Shown here: piece by piece, positions 37,163 through 46,665 of the stretch | Numbering within the stretch: position 1 is the first letter of the stretch | Layout: the number at the start of each line of letters is the position of its first letter | Source of the DNA: CBDUXT01 sp965371245 | GTDB taxonomy: Bacteria; Planctomycetota; Phycisphaerae; UBA1845 | Length of the DNA stretch: 60,111 nt | Assembly: GCA_965371245.1 (NCBI GenBank) | Contig: CBDUXT010000024.1 | Location: forward strand, 1 to 60,111 | Reading direction: 5' to 3' | The notes under the pieces: model-generated | What the model was told of the DNA's origin: nothing | The model's database searches: none | The model's input: only the letters and a program-made list of their open reading frames with translations | Translations under genes and position numbers: made by a program

Positions 37163-37726
37163 TTATGGTTCGGGCAGCCAGGTCTCGTGAACGTGCAACC
37201 ATTCGAGCCCGTTGGGCTTGCTCGACGCATTGCGCAACAGGGCCGTGCTTATCCGGCCGCGTGTTTCGCCGTTGCCCGACTGCCATTCCTCATACGTGAC
37301 CAACACCAGGTCCGAGTTCAGCCATCGCACGTGATGGTTCTCGATCCATATCTTCATGCGCCTGCCTGGTGGGGACTGGGCCGATGCGTGACCAGCGCGG
37401 ACGCGGGCGATGATCGTGTCACGATCCATGACTCGGGCATCGGGTGACACCATGTGGAACGACGGCGCGACGACATCGTCGAACCGGGCGAAGGCGTCGT
37501 CCGTTTCAAAGAGGTCGCCGTTGAACCAGTCTTGAAAGAACCGGTGCAACTCCGGTACCTCGGCTTGGGCTCGGGCCTTCATGTCCGCCATCCTGGTTTC
37601 TCCATGGGGCACCCCGCGGGCGCGGGCGCGGTGCGACATGCATCCGCATGACGCAAGGCAGAGCACGGTCAAGGCCACGGCCAATCGATGTGGGAGAACT
37701 CTATGCGAGCGATGGATCGAAGTCAT
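37163..37726 (-). CDS. NTF2-like (DUF4440-type) lipoprotein
   Basis: 187 residues. The start ATG overlaps the TGA stop of the GT87 gene (TGATG), so it is probably translated by coupling. A signal ending LTVLCLASCGCMS suggests a lipoprotein. The rest fits a small cone-shaped NTF2 fold: PELHRFFQDWFNGDLFETDD, FDDVVAPSFHMVSPDARVMD, IIARVRAGHAS, and beta strands ending in WLHVHETWLPE. Such proteins bind or, rarely, modify small molecules; no catalytic residues can be assigned. Confidence 0.6.
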   Translation of the reverse strand: MTSIHRSHRVLPHRLAVALTVLCLASCGCMSHRARARGVPHGETRMADMKARAQAEVPELHRFFQDWFNGDLFETDDAFARFDDVVAPSFHMVSPDARVMDRDTIIARVRAGHASAQSPPGRRMKIWIENHHVRWLNSDLVLVTYEEWQSGNGETRGRISTALLRNASSKPNGLEWLHVHETWLPEP

Positions 37727-39156
37727 CAGATCTTCCCGTGCCCAACTTCGCCATCGGGGGCGATCGACTGGCGCAGCGGGACGTTGCCTGGGTCGCTGTC
37801 GCGAATGACAACGAAGAGGCACAGCGCCGTTGTCACCACGAGCCCGCCGAGCGTGTAAACCATGTCGAAGGAACCGGTCGCCGGACCAAGAGGCAGGGGC
37901 AGATTCACGGACAACAATGCAAGAACGACGATGATTGCCGCGATCCGCCAGAACGACCCACCAGTACACAGAAGCATCGCCAGCAGCCAGACGACGGCCA
38001 CGTTCCCGTAGGCCCAGGGCAAGAACGGGCTTCGGAGCTGCGCCAAGACCAACAGCGCAAGCCACACGCGCACGACAGACGCTCGCACCGGCGGCGAAAG
38101 AGCCTCCGCGGGCGCGAAGGAAAGCATCTTGCGGTGTCGAAGAGCGGCGAACGCCAAGACCACGATGAGCAGCCCCGAGTAGACCCAGGTCACGACCCTC
38201 GACGCGCTCAGCGGGTCCAACCCGCCCAAGAGACCGACGTGGGCGATTTTGAAGGTGGCGCCGACGATCGAGGCGTTGACCAGCATCGGCCGGATGGCCT
38301 CGCGAGCAAACGCAAAGGCATCTCCGCTAGCGAGGCGCGGAGCCTGATAGCTGATGAACGCCGCAAACGGCTGCGGGCCGAAAACGACGACGGTTGCCAG
38401 CGTGAAGGCGCACATCGCGACCCCGGTCCAGATCACGGAACGCCATCGCCGGCGACATAGGAGGTAGACCAGCAGAACGCCGGGAAAGAGTTTGGCGACG
38501 ATCGCGTACCCGAGCAGCGCGCCGCCCAACACGTGGTGACCCCGTTCCAGAGCGAGCATGCCGAGCATGGCCGACGCGATGATCAAGAAATGCACGTTTC
38601 CGATCTGCAACGTGGAAAGCGTGACCGGAGCGACGAGCACGACGGGAACAGCCCACCACGCGGCGCCGAAGCGAGTGCCGAACGTCCATACGATCAGTGC
38701 TACGGCCGTGACACAAAAGGCGATGATGCTCAGCGCGAACCAGCAGGAACGGACGGCGAAGAAATCATGACCGCCGGCCGACAGCAGCCGTGGAAGAAGA
38801 AGAAACGGGGGCGGATACTGGTATCGATCGATGGTCAGCGTGTCGCCGATGACCGCGTGGACAGGGGTTTCGCGTTCGGGGTTGCGATAATGCTTCGAGA
38901 GGTAGATGTTCTCGGTTCCTTCGGCCGCCAGGTGCGCGGCGATCACATAGCAAGTGAAACAATTGTGTTTTTCAAAGAAGGGTTTGGAAAGGTCGGGGTC
39001 GGTCAGCTCTCGAACGGGCGGGCTGATTGCGTAGGAACTCTTCTCGGCGTCCAGCATGAACACGCCGAGGTGGGCGACGCGGTAAGTCGCCGCCAGGCTC
39101 AGCAAGACCCAGACAGCGAGAAGCACGCGGGCGGAACGAACTACGGGTGCGCTCAT
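37726..39156 (-). CDS. GT87-like polyprenol-phosphate mannose-dependent glycosyltransferase
   Basis: 476 residues from the ATG at 39156; a TTG lies three codons upstream. About ten hydrophobic membrane segments. In the family, a first-loop acidic stretch follows the first TM, and here the early segment has FFEKHNCFTCYVIAAHLA and NIYLSKHYR; later TMs include GAALLGYAIVAKLFPGVLLVYLL, the typical K-x-F/Y-P-GL signature of GT87 (DUF2029). These enzymes use lipid-linked mannose on the outer face of the membrane to extend glycans. The acceptor is unknown. Its stop overlaps the next gene. Confidence 0.8.
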   Translation of the reverse strand: MSAPVVRSARVLLAVWVLLSLAATYRVAHLGVFMLDAEKSSYAISPPVRELTDPDLSKPFFEKHNCFTCYVIAAHLAAEGTENIYLSKHYRNPERETPVHAVIGDTLTIDRYQYPPPFLLLPRLLSAGGHDFFAVRSCWFALSIIAFCVTAVALIVWTFGTRFGAAWWAVPVVLVAPVTLSTLQIGNVHFLIIASAMLGMLALERGHHVLGGALLGYAIVAKLFPGVLLVYLLCRRRWRSVIWTGVAMCAFTLATVVVFGPQPFAAFISYQAPRLASGDAFAFAREAIRPMLVNASIVGATFKIAHVGLLGGLDPLSASRVVTWVYSGLLIVVLAFAALRHRKMLSFAPAEALSPPVRASVVRVWLALLVLAQLRSPFLPWAYGNVAVVWLLAMLLCTGGSFWRIAAIIVVLALLSVNLPLPLGPATGSFDMVYTLGGLVVTTALCLFVVIRDSDPGNVPLRQSIAPDGEVGHGKI

Positions 39157-39221
39157 CGGGTCCAATCACAAGGCACGGGCATCGCGCCGGCCGTCAACTC
39201 GAGGACCAGCGCGGCTTGTTT

Positions 39222-40547
39222 TCATCCAGGCTGGGCCGCCGACCTCATATGCTCGATCACCGCCCGGCCGAACTCGCTGCACTTCAAGAGCTTGGCCTCG
39301 ACGCCTTCGGCTCGCATCAGACGCTCGAAGTCATAGGTCACGGTCCGCGCGCCGATGGCTCCGGTCACGCCGCTGATGATTAGGTCCGCCGCCTCGGTCC
39401 AGCCCATGTATCGCAGCATCATCTCGCCCGACAGGATGATGCTGCCCGGGTTGACCTTGTCCATGTCGGCGTATTTCGGGGCCGTTCCGTGGGTGGCCTC
39501 AAAGATGGCCAAGCCGGTGTCGTAGTTGATGTTCCCGCCGGGCGCGATGCCAATGCCGCCGACCTGCGCCGCCAGCGCGTCGGAAAGATAGTCTCCGTTG
39601 AGGTTCAACGTAGCGATGACGTCGAACTCACGTGGCCGCGTGAGCACTTGCTGAAGCGTGATGTCGGCGATCGCATCCTTGAAGAGCACCTTGCCCGCGG
39701 CCAGCGCCGTCTCTTGCTCGGCGTTGGCGGCCTCCTCGCCCTTGTCCTTCTTGGTTCGTTCCCATCGAGACCAGGAATAGACCGTGTTCGCGAACTCCTC
39801 GTCGGCCAGCTCGTACCCCCAGTCGCGGAAGCCCCCCTCCGTGAACTTCATGATGTTTCCCTTGTGAACCAGGGTGACGCTCTTGCGATTGTTGGTCACG
39901 GCGTAGTTGATGGCGGCCCGGATCAGACGCCGGCTTCCCTCGCGACTGACGGGCTTGACACCGATGGCGCTGGTCTCGGGGAAGCGAATCTGCGTGACGC
40001 CCATGGCGTCCTGCAGGAAGGCAATGACCTTTCTGGCTTCGGGCGTCCCGGACTCCCACTCGATCCCGGCGTAGATGTCCTCCGTGTTCTCGCGGAAGAT
40101 CGCCATGTCCACCAGTTCCGGCCGCTTGACCGGCGACGGGACGCCTGGGAAGTAACGGACGGGGCGAAGGCAGGTGTACAGGTCGAGCTGTTGCCGCAAC
40201 GCGACGTTCAACGATCGGATGCCGCCGCCGATCGGCGTCGTTAACGGTCCCTTGATTCCCACGAGGAAGCTGCGGAACGCCTCGACCGTGTCGCTCGGCA
40301 GCCAGGTGGCGTACTTGTCGTACGACTTTTGCCCCGCGAACACCTCGAACCACACGGGCTTGCGACGCCCGCCGTAGGCCTTTTCGACGGCCGCGTCGAA
40401 CACCGTCACCGCGGCCCGCCAGATGTCGCGTCCGATGCCATCGCCTTCGATGAACGGGATGATCGGCTTGTCCGGCACGACCAACCCATCGGGGGACATC
40501 GTGATCGCCGAGCCGTCGGTCGGGGGCGTCAGGTGCTCGAAGTTCAT
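39222..40547 (-). CDS. icd: Isocitrate dehydrogenase (NADP)
   Basis: 441 residues. Oxidises isocitrate to 2-oxoglutarate and CO2 in the TCA cycle, with NADPH as product in this bacterial subtype. Diagnostic stretches are IPFIEGDGIGRDIWRAA, GPLTTPIGGGIRSLNVALRQ (with the regulatory/substrate Ser), DLYTCLRPVRYFPGVPSP, MAIFRENTEDIYAGIEW and NLNGDYLSDALAAQVGGIG, with the Asp residues that bind metal. NADP preference is suggested by the overall family match only. A MITE-like element lies immediately upstream. The length is close to E. coli Icd plus ~25 N-terminal residues. Confidence 0.95.
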   Translation of the reverse strand: MNFEHLTPPTDGSAITMSPDGLVVPDKPIIPFIEGDGIGRDIWRAAVTVFDAAVEKAYGGRRKPVWFEVFAGQKSYDKYATWLPSDTVEAFRSFLVGIKGPLTTPIGGGIRSLNVALRQQLDLYTCLRPVRYFPGVPSPVKRPELVDMAIFRENTEDIYAGIEWESGTPEARKVIAFLQDAMGVTQIRFPETSAIGVKPVSREGSRRLIRAAINYAVTNNRKSVTLVHKGNIMKFTEGGFRDWGYELADEEFANTVYSWSRWERTKKDKGEEAANAEQETALAAGKVLFKDAIADITLQQVLTRPREFDVIATLNLNGDYLSDALAAQVGGIGIAPGGNINYDTGLAIFEATHGTAPKYADMDKVNPGSIILSGEMMLRYMGWTEAADLIISGVTGAIGARTVTYDFERLMRAEGVEAKLLKCSEFGRAVIEHMRSAAQPG

Positions 40548-40697
40548 GGGCTGTCAGCCTTTCCACTCGTGGCAAGAAATGGTGGGAGCCCGCCGCGTAC
40601 GGGGCATCTCCGCCAAGCCGGGCGCTTCCCGCTTGGGAGCGCGCATGCTATCGACCGGTCCACGGTGCGTCAACGTGAGGACCGCGGCCGCCCGTGA

Positions 40698-40880
40698 GGG
40701 GTGCATGACCGAATCGGCGGGCAGCTCTCAGAGCACAGGGCGCGAGCCCTATGACCGGTCCGGTATCGTAGAAGCCCTGTCTTGTTCGCATCGTGTCCGT
40801 GGGCTTGCGCCCAGGGCTCTGACGCGGCGTGGCGCAGTCAAGATGGCTTTGCACGGTCCGCCAAAACTGTCACGCACCCC
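40698..40880 (+). repeat. MITE-like dispersed element, copy 2 (183 bp)
   Basis: 12-bp terminal inverted repeat GGGGTGCATGAC (40698-40709) and GTCACGCACCCC (40869-40880), with one mismatch. About 84% identical by eye to 12157-12338 and with the same two internal hairpins. Fills most of the gap between icd and the CRTAC1 gene. Confidence 0.8.
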
Positions 40881-40919
40881 GGTGAGTCCGGGCGGCTCCG
40901 TATCCTGCCGCGGGGAGAT

Positions 40920-43160
40920 CTATTCGCAGCCGCCCGCGGAGATGTTTATGCGGGTACGCTTCATCGGGATCAGCTTGGACTCCCCTTCGCGCACCAGGAT
41001 GAAACGGTCCATGGCCACTTCGCGGAACGTCTGCGTGGTATTCGAGGCGGGCCAGATGACCTCGATGGAGCGGATCGACTTGGCCTTACCCAGTCCGATC
41101 TCCTGTTGAAGACTCGACGATCCGAAGCTGCCCCCCGTGGTCACGACCCGATGGATGACGCGGGTGCCGCCGTCGCCTTGCTCCAGCGTGACCTTGATAC
41201 GGGCACCCAAGGCGGCGCGATTGCTGCGCACGCCCTCCAGCTTGAGGGTGATCCACCGATGACCGGAGCCCGGGTTTTCAAAGAGCACGTTGCGAGCGAC
41301 ATCGCCGGAGAACGAGCCGCCCATCACGGCGTAGACGTCTTCGTCGCCGTCGTTGTCGATGTCGCCGAAGGCGACGGCGTGGCCTTTTTCGATCTGGCCG
41401 AACCCGCCGGCGGTGGTCACATCCTGGAACACCGTTCCGCCGTCGTTGCGGAACATGCGATTCGGGACGAGGGTGCGGAAGTCCGCATCACCGGTGCCAA
41501 GGTAGCAATCCAGGAACCCATCGTTGTCCAGGTCGCCGAAGTTGGCCCCGCGCGCCGGGAGGGGTCGAGCGAGTCGTGTCTCCATAGCCATATCGCCGAA
41601 GGTGCCGTCTCCGAGATTGCGAAAGACGCGCGGCGGCTCCAACCGCGTCGGGCGACCCAGGTAGCCGGCCGCCAGGTCGGGAAGGGAGTAGGCCCCCAAG
41701 CCGGGATGGGTCGCGACAAACAGGTCGAGCCATCCGTCGTTGTCGTAATCCCAGAACCAGGTTGTGGAGCCGGAGATGGGAACGGTGACCTCGGCGCGTT
41801 TCGCCACGTCGGCGAACTGCCACGTCCCGTCGTCGCCTGGTCCATCGTTATGAAACAGGTGGTTCGGTTGACCCAGGACGGACACGTACAGATCCAGGAG
41901 CCCGTCGTTGTCGTAGTCGCCCCACACCGCCCCCTTGGCGAAGTCCGAGACGCCCAACCCGACGGACTCGGCGACCTCGGTGAAGGTTCCGTCACCCTTG
42001 TTGCGGAACAACTGATAACGGGCGTCGATCTGAGGGACGGCCTCATTGGCGACGAACAGATCCACGGCGCCATCGTTGTCGTAGTCACCCCAGGCGGCCA
42101 CCTGCGTCGGCATCAGGCTGAGCAGACCGGCCGCCTCGGTGACATCCTCGAACGTCCCGTCGCCGTTGTTCTTGAGTAGCGAGTTCGGGTGGCGCCCCTG
42201 ATCGAACATCCACCCGCCGCGAATGACGTACACGTCCGGTCGTCCGTCGTTGTTGTAGTCGGCCTGTATGAGGTTGATCCCACCGACCTCACCGATCAGG
42301 CCGGCTTCTTTCGTTCGCTCGGTGAAACGACCCGTGCCGTCGTTATGAAAGAACCGTAGTTGATCGCGCAGCCCCCAGGACGACACCATGACGTCGAGGA
42401 ATCCGTCACCGTCGAAATCCTCCATGACAACGCCGCCCGCGCGCCCCGGCACATCCAACCCCACGTGCGCCGCCACGTCGCAGAACCGCTTCATCTCGTG
42501 CTCGGATTTGAACACGGCCGGCGGAATGCGCCACGGCTCGGGCACCTTGTCCGGGTATCCTCCGGTGGCCATATAGGCGAGGCTCAGCAGCCACCGCCGG
42601 TCGGGAGAATCACCGCCACCTTCAAGGACCAACAGAATCTGCTCCAGCGCCGCCAGGGCGGCGCGCGGACGCGAATAGACCCCGGACGCCGGCATCGGCA
42701 TCAGATGGGAATCCGGATTGTACCCGGCCGCGTCGCTCTCCTGCTCAGCCAGATGCAACAGGGCCGTCGCGATGGTCATGCTCATCGACTCGATGGACTC
42801 CTGACTGGCCTCAAGCTCCGGGCGCATAAAGAGGTTACGCAGGCCGCGGAACTCTTCAGCCGCCACCGCAAATTGCCCTGCCAGCATCGCCTCAGAGGCA
42901 AGGCGATTGCGCACCTGCACGGCCTCTCCGAAGGCGTAGGCGTCCTCGAAGTCCTTCCGCGCCTGCGCCGCGCGTTCGGCGTTGTTCCACATGAACCTTG
43001 CGGAATCGGTTTCCTTGGCGATCTTCTCGAGCCGGGCGGCCATGCGTTTGGTTCCGGATGGAACCTCCTTCGCCGCCTGAGCGACCAAGACCGTCGGCGC
43101 AAGCGCTAATCCCGCGAGGATGACACTCGCCATGATGGACATGTTCAACTTTCCCTGCAT
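40920..43160 (-). CDS. CRTAC1-like FG-GAP protein with ASPIC/UnbV C-terminus (746 aa)
   Basis: 746 residues from the ATG at 43160, eight bases after a GGAG; a signal peptide follows (MSIMASVILAGLALAPTVLVAQA). A helical ~150-residue region is followed by a beta-propeller of FG-GAP/VCBS repeats with calcium loops such as GDYDNDGAVDLFVANE and DYDNDGWLDLFVATHPG, typical of CRTAC1. The C-terminal ~110 residues are the UnbV/ASPIC domain: HRWITLKLEGVRSNRAALGARIKV, SFGSSSLQQEIGLGKA, EVIWPASNTTQTF. Probably exported. Family function is unknown; adhesion or carbohydrate binding are suggestions. Last gene of a TPR-CRTAC1-CRTAC1 block. Confidence 0.85.
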   Translation of the reverse strand: MQGKLNMSIMASVILAGLALAPTVLVAQAAKEVPSGTKRMAARLEKIAKETDSARFMWNNAERAAQARKDFEDAYAFGEAVQVRNRLASEAMLAGQFAVAAEEFRGLRNLFMRPELEASQESIESMSMTIATALLHLAEQESDAAGYNPDSHLMPMPASGVYSRPRAALAALEQILLVLEGGGDSPDRRWLLSLAYMATGGYPDKVPEPWRIPPAVFKSEHEMKRFCDVAAHVGLDVPGRAGGVVMEDFDGDGFLDVMVSSWGLRDQLRFFHNDGTGRFTERTKEAGLIGEVGGINLIQADYNNDGRPDVYVIRGGWMFDQGRHPNSLLKNNGDGTFEDVTEAAGLLSLMPTQVAAWGDYDNDGAVDLFVANEAVPQIDARYQLFRNKGDGTFTEVAESVGLGVSDFAKGAVWGDYDNDGLLDLYVSVLGQPNHLFHNDGPGDDGTWQFADVAKRAEVTVPISGSTTWFWDYDNDGWLDLFVATHPGLGAYSLPDLAAGYLGRPTRLEPPRVFRNLGDGTFGDMAMETRLARPLPARGANFGDLDNDGFLDCYLGTGDADFRTLVPNRMFRNDGGTVFQDVTTAGGFGQIEKGHAVAFGDIDNDGDEDVYAVMGGSFSGDVARNVLFENPGSGHRWITLKLEGVRSNRAALGARIKVTLEQGDGGTRVIHRVVTTGGSFGSSSLQQEIGLGKAKSIRSIEVIWPASNTTQTFREVAMDRFILVREGESKLIPMKRTRINISAGGCE

Positions 43161-43216
43161 GGCAGACACTCCGAAAAAACAAGAGAGTTCGTAACCGTGT
43201 GGGTCTGGGAGCGTGA

Positions 43217-45019
43217 TTAGCGCAATTTCCCCGAGTGTGATCCGGCGGAGCCCGCCCCTTCCCGAAGCTCCACGATCTGATCGGCGGCAAACGCCCCGAA
43301 CCGCTCGGTTCGACCGTCGGGCCACGTCACCGTCACGGATTCAACCCGCGCGGCGCGTCCCAACCCGAAGTGAACCCGCGGGTCGTTGCTGGAGCAATAG
43401 CTGTATGCCACCCGCGCGTCGCGTATCCACGTGCGGCCCCCTGCCACCACGGTCACACGAGCCCCCAGCGCCGCCCGACCGGATCGCGTCAGCACGCGCA
43501 GGGCGATCCAATGGTTCCCGGTTCCGATCCGGTTCTCCAGAACATACGGAGGAGCATCGCGATTCACGACGACGATGTCAACATCGCCGTCGTTGTCGTA
43601 GTCACCAAAAGCGGCGCCGCGACTGGTGTGAACGAGCGTCGCGCGCGTGCCGCCGCGCGGCAAGACCTCTCTGAAGCCGCCGCCGCTTGAGCCTTCGTAT
43701 AGCTGATTCGGCTCCCCGTACGAGCCCGCCATGCCGCCGTCTCCGACCCGTCCGTTGGCGATGTACGCATCGAACGCGCCGTCGTTGTTCAGGTCGATGA
43801 TGGCCGTGCCAAACCCGGTGAACGCGCGGCTCGGTGAGAACCCCAGCCGCGCCGTCTCATCCTCGAAGTAGTCTCCATGGTTGATGTAGATCGTGTTGGT
43901 CTCTCCGGCGAAGTGCGTCATCACCAGATCGAGATCCCGATCGCCATCGATGTCCCTGGCGTCCACGCCCATGCCGGCCTCTGCCATGCCGAGTCCGTTG
44001 AACGCCACGCCGCGCGGCACGGCCTCGTCGCGAAAACGCCCGTCGCCCAGGTTGATCCAAAGCTGGTTGGCTGTTTTGTCGTTGGCCACCGAAAGGTCGA
44101 TCCAACCGTCGCCGTTCAGATCCGCCGGAACCACACCGAGCCCGTTGCCATATGCCGACGCAATCCCGCTCTCCGTGGTCACGTCGGTAAACGTTCCGTC
44201 GCCGTTGTTGCGGTAGAGTGTGTCCTTGGCCGGTGCGTCGTAGGCGAGCGGGCTGCAATAGCCGTGCGTGTCCGTCGGCGTGCTACAGACCTGCTCGGTA
44301 TCAACCGACCACACGACATAGTTCACGACGAAGAGGTCCAGGTCGCCGTCTCGATCGAAATCAAGGAAGGCGGCGCTCGCGCTGAAACCCGCATCGCCGA
44401 CACCGGCGTGTTCCGTCACATCGGCGAAAGTGCCGTCGCCGTTGTTCCTGAGCAGCACGTTGGGGCCCACATTGGTGATGTAGAGGTCCTCCCGGCCGTC
44501 GTTATCGAAGTCGCCGCAGGTGACACCCATCCCATACCCGGTGTCGCCCGCACCCGATCCATCGGAGACATCGACAAACCGCCCGCCGCCGAGGTTGCGA
44601 TACAGCTTGTTTCCCGGCCTGGTATCCGACGGAGCGAGGATCGACCCACCCTGCACAAAATAGACGTCCAGCAGACCGTCGGCGTCGAAGTCGATCAAAG
44701 CAACGCCGCCGGACATGATCTCGGGGAAGAACAGTGTGGGGACGTACGAACTGAGGCGGCTCTTCGATCCATCGGGCGCACCCGATCCCGCCGCGCCGAG
44801 TGCCTCCCCCGACACGTGACGGAACCCGATGCCCGATTCGGCGCACACTTCCTCGAACCACGGCTTCGACGACGGCGCCACCGCCGCGGACCAAGACCGC
44901 GAAGCCATCAGCCCAACGCCCGCAAGCCCGAGCATCACCCCGGTCGCGATGAACAGCTTATGCACCCTCGGCATGGCCGTAGCGGGCTCAACGACGGTCT
45001 CGTCTTTGTTGTTACCCAC
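43217..45019 (-). CDS. CRTAC1-like FG-GAP protein with ASPIC/UnbV C-terminus (600 aa)
   Basis: 600 residues with GTG start at 45019; a later ATG at 44974 is an alternative. One N-terminal hydrophobic segment (LFIATGVMLGLAGVGLMA) suggests a signal anchor. The mature part starts PWFEEVCAESGIGFRHVSGE, the family opening, with a beta-propeller of Ca-loops such as ALIDFDADGLLDVYFVQGG and CGDFDNDGREDLYITNVG. The UnbV/ASPIC end has GNHWIALRVLTRSGRAALGARVTV, SNDPRVHFGLGRAARVESVTV and WPDGRTERF. Follows the TPR gene by 36 bp and precedes the second CRTAC1 gene by 56 bp, so the three are probably one transcript. Confidence 0.85.
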   Translation of the reverse strand: MGNNKDETVVEPATAMPRVHKLFIATGVMLGLAGVGLMASRSWSAAVAPSSKPWFEEVCAESGIGFRHVSGEALGAAGSGAPDGSKSRLSSYVPTLFFPEIMSGGVALIDFDADGLLDVYFVQGGSILAPSDTRPGNKLYRNLGGGRFVDVSDGSGAGDTGYGMGVTCGDFDNDGREDLYITNVGPNVLLRNNGDGTFADVTEHAGVGDAGFSASAAFLDFDRDGDLDLFVVNYVVWSVDTEQVCSTPTDTHGYCSPLAYDAPAKDTLYRNNGDGTFTDVTTESGIASAYGNGLGVVPADLNGDGWIDLSVANDKTANQLWINLGDGRFRDEAVPRGVAFNGLGMAEAGMGVDARDIDGDRDLDLVMTHFAGETNTIYINHGDYFEDETARLGFSPSRAFTGFGTAIIDLNNDGAFDAYIANGRVGDGGMAGSYGEPNQLYEGSSGGGFREVLPRGGTRATLVHTSRGAAFGDYDNDGDVDIVVVNRDAPPYVLENRIGTGNHWIALRVLTRSGRAALGARVTVVAGGRTWIRDARVAYSYCSSNDPRVHFGLGRAARVESVTVTWPDGRTERFGAFAADQIVELREGAGSAGSHSGKLR

Positions 45020-45055
45020 TCTGCGTCTCCAAGATCACCGGCGGTTGCCCATCGG

Positions 45056-46537
45056 TCATCCGCCCGAGTCCGTTCCCTGTAGTCGGTCCAACGCTTCTTG
45101 AGCGCGTACGTTGCCCGGCTCGAGCCGAAGCGCAATCTGAAGCGCCGCCCGAGCCTTATCAACGCGCCCCAGCCGGCTCTGGATGAGCCCGAGTCGGAAG
45201 TAGTCGCCCGCGGGCTGCGGGTTCACACGCACGGCGTTCTCGTAGGCCGTCGCCGCGTCTTCCAACCGGTCCAGGTTGACCAGCGCCAACCCCAGGTAGC
45301 CGAAGGTCTCGCGATCGCGCGGGTCCAGTTCCGCCGCCCGCTGCAAGCACTCGGCGGCTTCCGCGAAGCGCCGAGTCCGAAGCAGCAGCTTGCCTTTGAC
45401 TTCCAGCGCCTCGGCGTGGCGCGGATCGATCGCCAACGCCTTGTCGGCGTACTCGATCGCTCGAAGCACCTCGCCCCGCCCCGCATCGAGAACGGCCACG
45501 TTCACATACGTCTTCGCGTGCGCCGGATCGAGTTCCAGCGCCGCCGCGAGATGCCGATCGGCCTCGTCGTACGCCCCAAGCCGCGCGTGACCGATCGCCA
45601 GGTCGTTCAACACATCCACGCTGTCCGGGTAATCGACCAGTAGATGCGCGAGCGAATCAACGGCTCCCTGGAGGTCACCCTGATCCATCTGCGCGGACGC
45701 GGTTTTGAGTCGCATCCACTGGGTCAGTCTCGCCTGCTCGATCGGAGCCAGCCAGGGATCTTTGACCACCGTTGGCTGAGATCTGCCCGACGACGCGAAG
45801 TAGCGTTTGGCATCCTCCATGCGCCCGAGTTGTCGATAGGCCCGGCCGAGGATGAACGCGGCCTCGTCGTTGCCCGGCGCAAGTTCAAGTGCCCGAAGGG
45901 CAAGCTCGACCGCCTCCTCGGGCGATGACAGACGCAGCCGCGCCCGGGCGAGGCCGACGTAACCCTGCGGCTCGTTCGGACGGAGATCAACCACGCGTTG
46001 AAGCGCCCGCGCTGCTTCTTCATTAGCGTCGCGGTCCAACAGTAACAACGCGAGTCGATTGTGCGCCGGCGCGTAGTCCGGCTCGATTTCCAGGACGCGC
46101 CGCAGACCGGACTCAGCGGCCCCGGCATCGCCGCGCTCGCCGGTCAGCAACGCCCCAACGTAATGCCATAGCGCGTTCGCCTCATCGAAATGCGCCGCGT
46201 TCACGTAGCAGGCCAGTGCCTCTTTCACAAACCCGTGGGCCTCGTATAGAACGCCCAGATCGCCGTGAGCCTGGCCGCTCCGCGGACGTTCGGCAACGGT
46301 CGTCAGCCGACCGGTGATGGCATCACGAAGGACCGGCTCGAGTGAATCGAATCCCTCCACAACGGGCGGGGATCGATCCGCGGGCTCGTCATAGCGCACC
46401 AATGCCGCGGTTAGAACGACGGCACCGAAAAGCAAGGCGGCCAAGCTACCGGGCAGCGATCGCCGCGCGACGGGCGCGGGGGTCGGGCGCTCGGCGACGA
46501 CGTGCGTTGGTTTCTTCTTTCGGTGTCGTCTGCTCAT
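45056..46537 (-). CDS. Membrane-anchored TPR-repeat protein
   Basis: 493 residues from the ATG at 46537; the frame is open to 46612. After a basic N-terminus comes one membrane segment (LPGSLAALLFGAVVLTAALV). The rest is about 11 TPR units with consensus A-x-x-x-Y-x-x-A-L-x-x-D-P-x-x, for example AIEYADKALAIDPRHAEALE, ATAYENAVRVNPQPAGDYFR and ARAALQIALRLEPGNVRAQEAL. TPRs mediate protein contacts. First gene of the block with two CRTAC1-like genes, a combination frequent in planctomycetes, so a joint surface or secretion complex is plausible. Confidence 0.85.
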   Translation of the reverse strand: MSRRHRKKKPTHVVAERPTPAPVARRSLPGSLAALLFGAVVLTAALVRYDEPADRSPPVVEGFDSLEPVLRDAITGRLTTVAERPRSGQAHGDLGVLYEAHGFVKEALACYVNAAHFDEANALWHYVGALLTGERGDAGAAESGLRRVLEIEPDYAPAHNRLALLLLDRDANEEAARALQRVVDLRPNEPQGYVGLARARLRLSSPEEAVELALRALELAPGNDEAAFILGRAYRQLGRMEDAKRYFASSGRSQPTVVKDPWLAPIEQARLTQWMRLKTASAQMDQGDLQGAVDSLAHLLVDYPDSVDVLNDLAIGHARLGAYDEADRHLAAALELDPAHAKTYVNVAVLDAGRGEVLRAIEYADKALAIDPRHAEALEVKGKLLLRTRRFAEAAECLQRAAELDPRDRETFGYLGLALVNLDRLEDAATAYENAVRVNPQPAGDYFRLGLIQSRLGRVDKARAALQIALRLEPGNVRAQEALDRLQGTDSGG

Positions 46538-46608
46538 GCGTGGGCCAAAGACGGTGACGGGCCTGATTCCGTTTCCGTCGTTTTGCTTTGGACTGCTTCT
46601 TGTGTGTG

Positions 46609-46629
46609 GCACGGGCTTCCAGCCCGTGC
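46609..46629. terminator. Perfect hairpin between the VOC and TPR genes
   Basis: GCACGGGCT-TCC-AGCCCGTGC, a 9-bp perfect stem with a three-base loop, just downstream of the VOC gene on its strand and upstream of the TPR gene. It may be a terminator for the VOC gene or another dispersed hairpin; no long T-run. Confidence 0.5.
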
Positions 46630-46665
46630 TTCACTTTGTCAATAGAGTGTTCGCCACTCGTGGGA

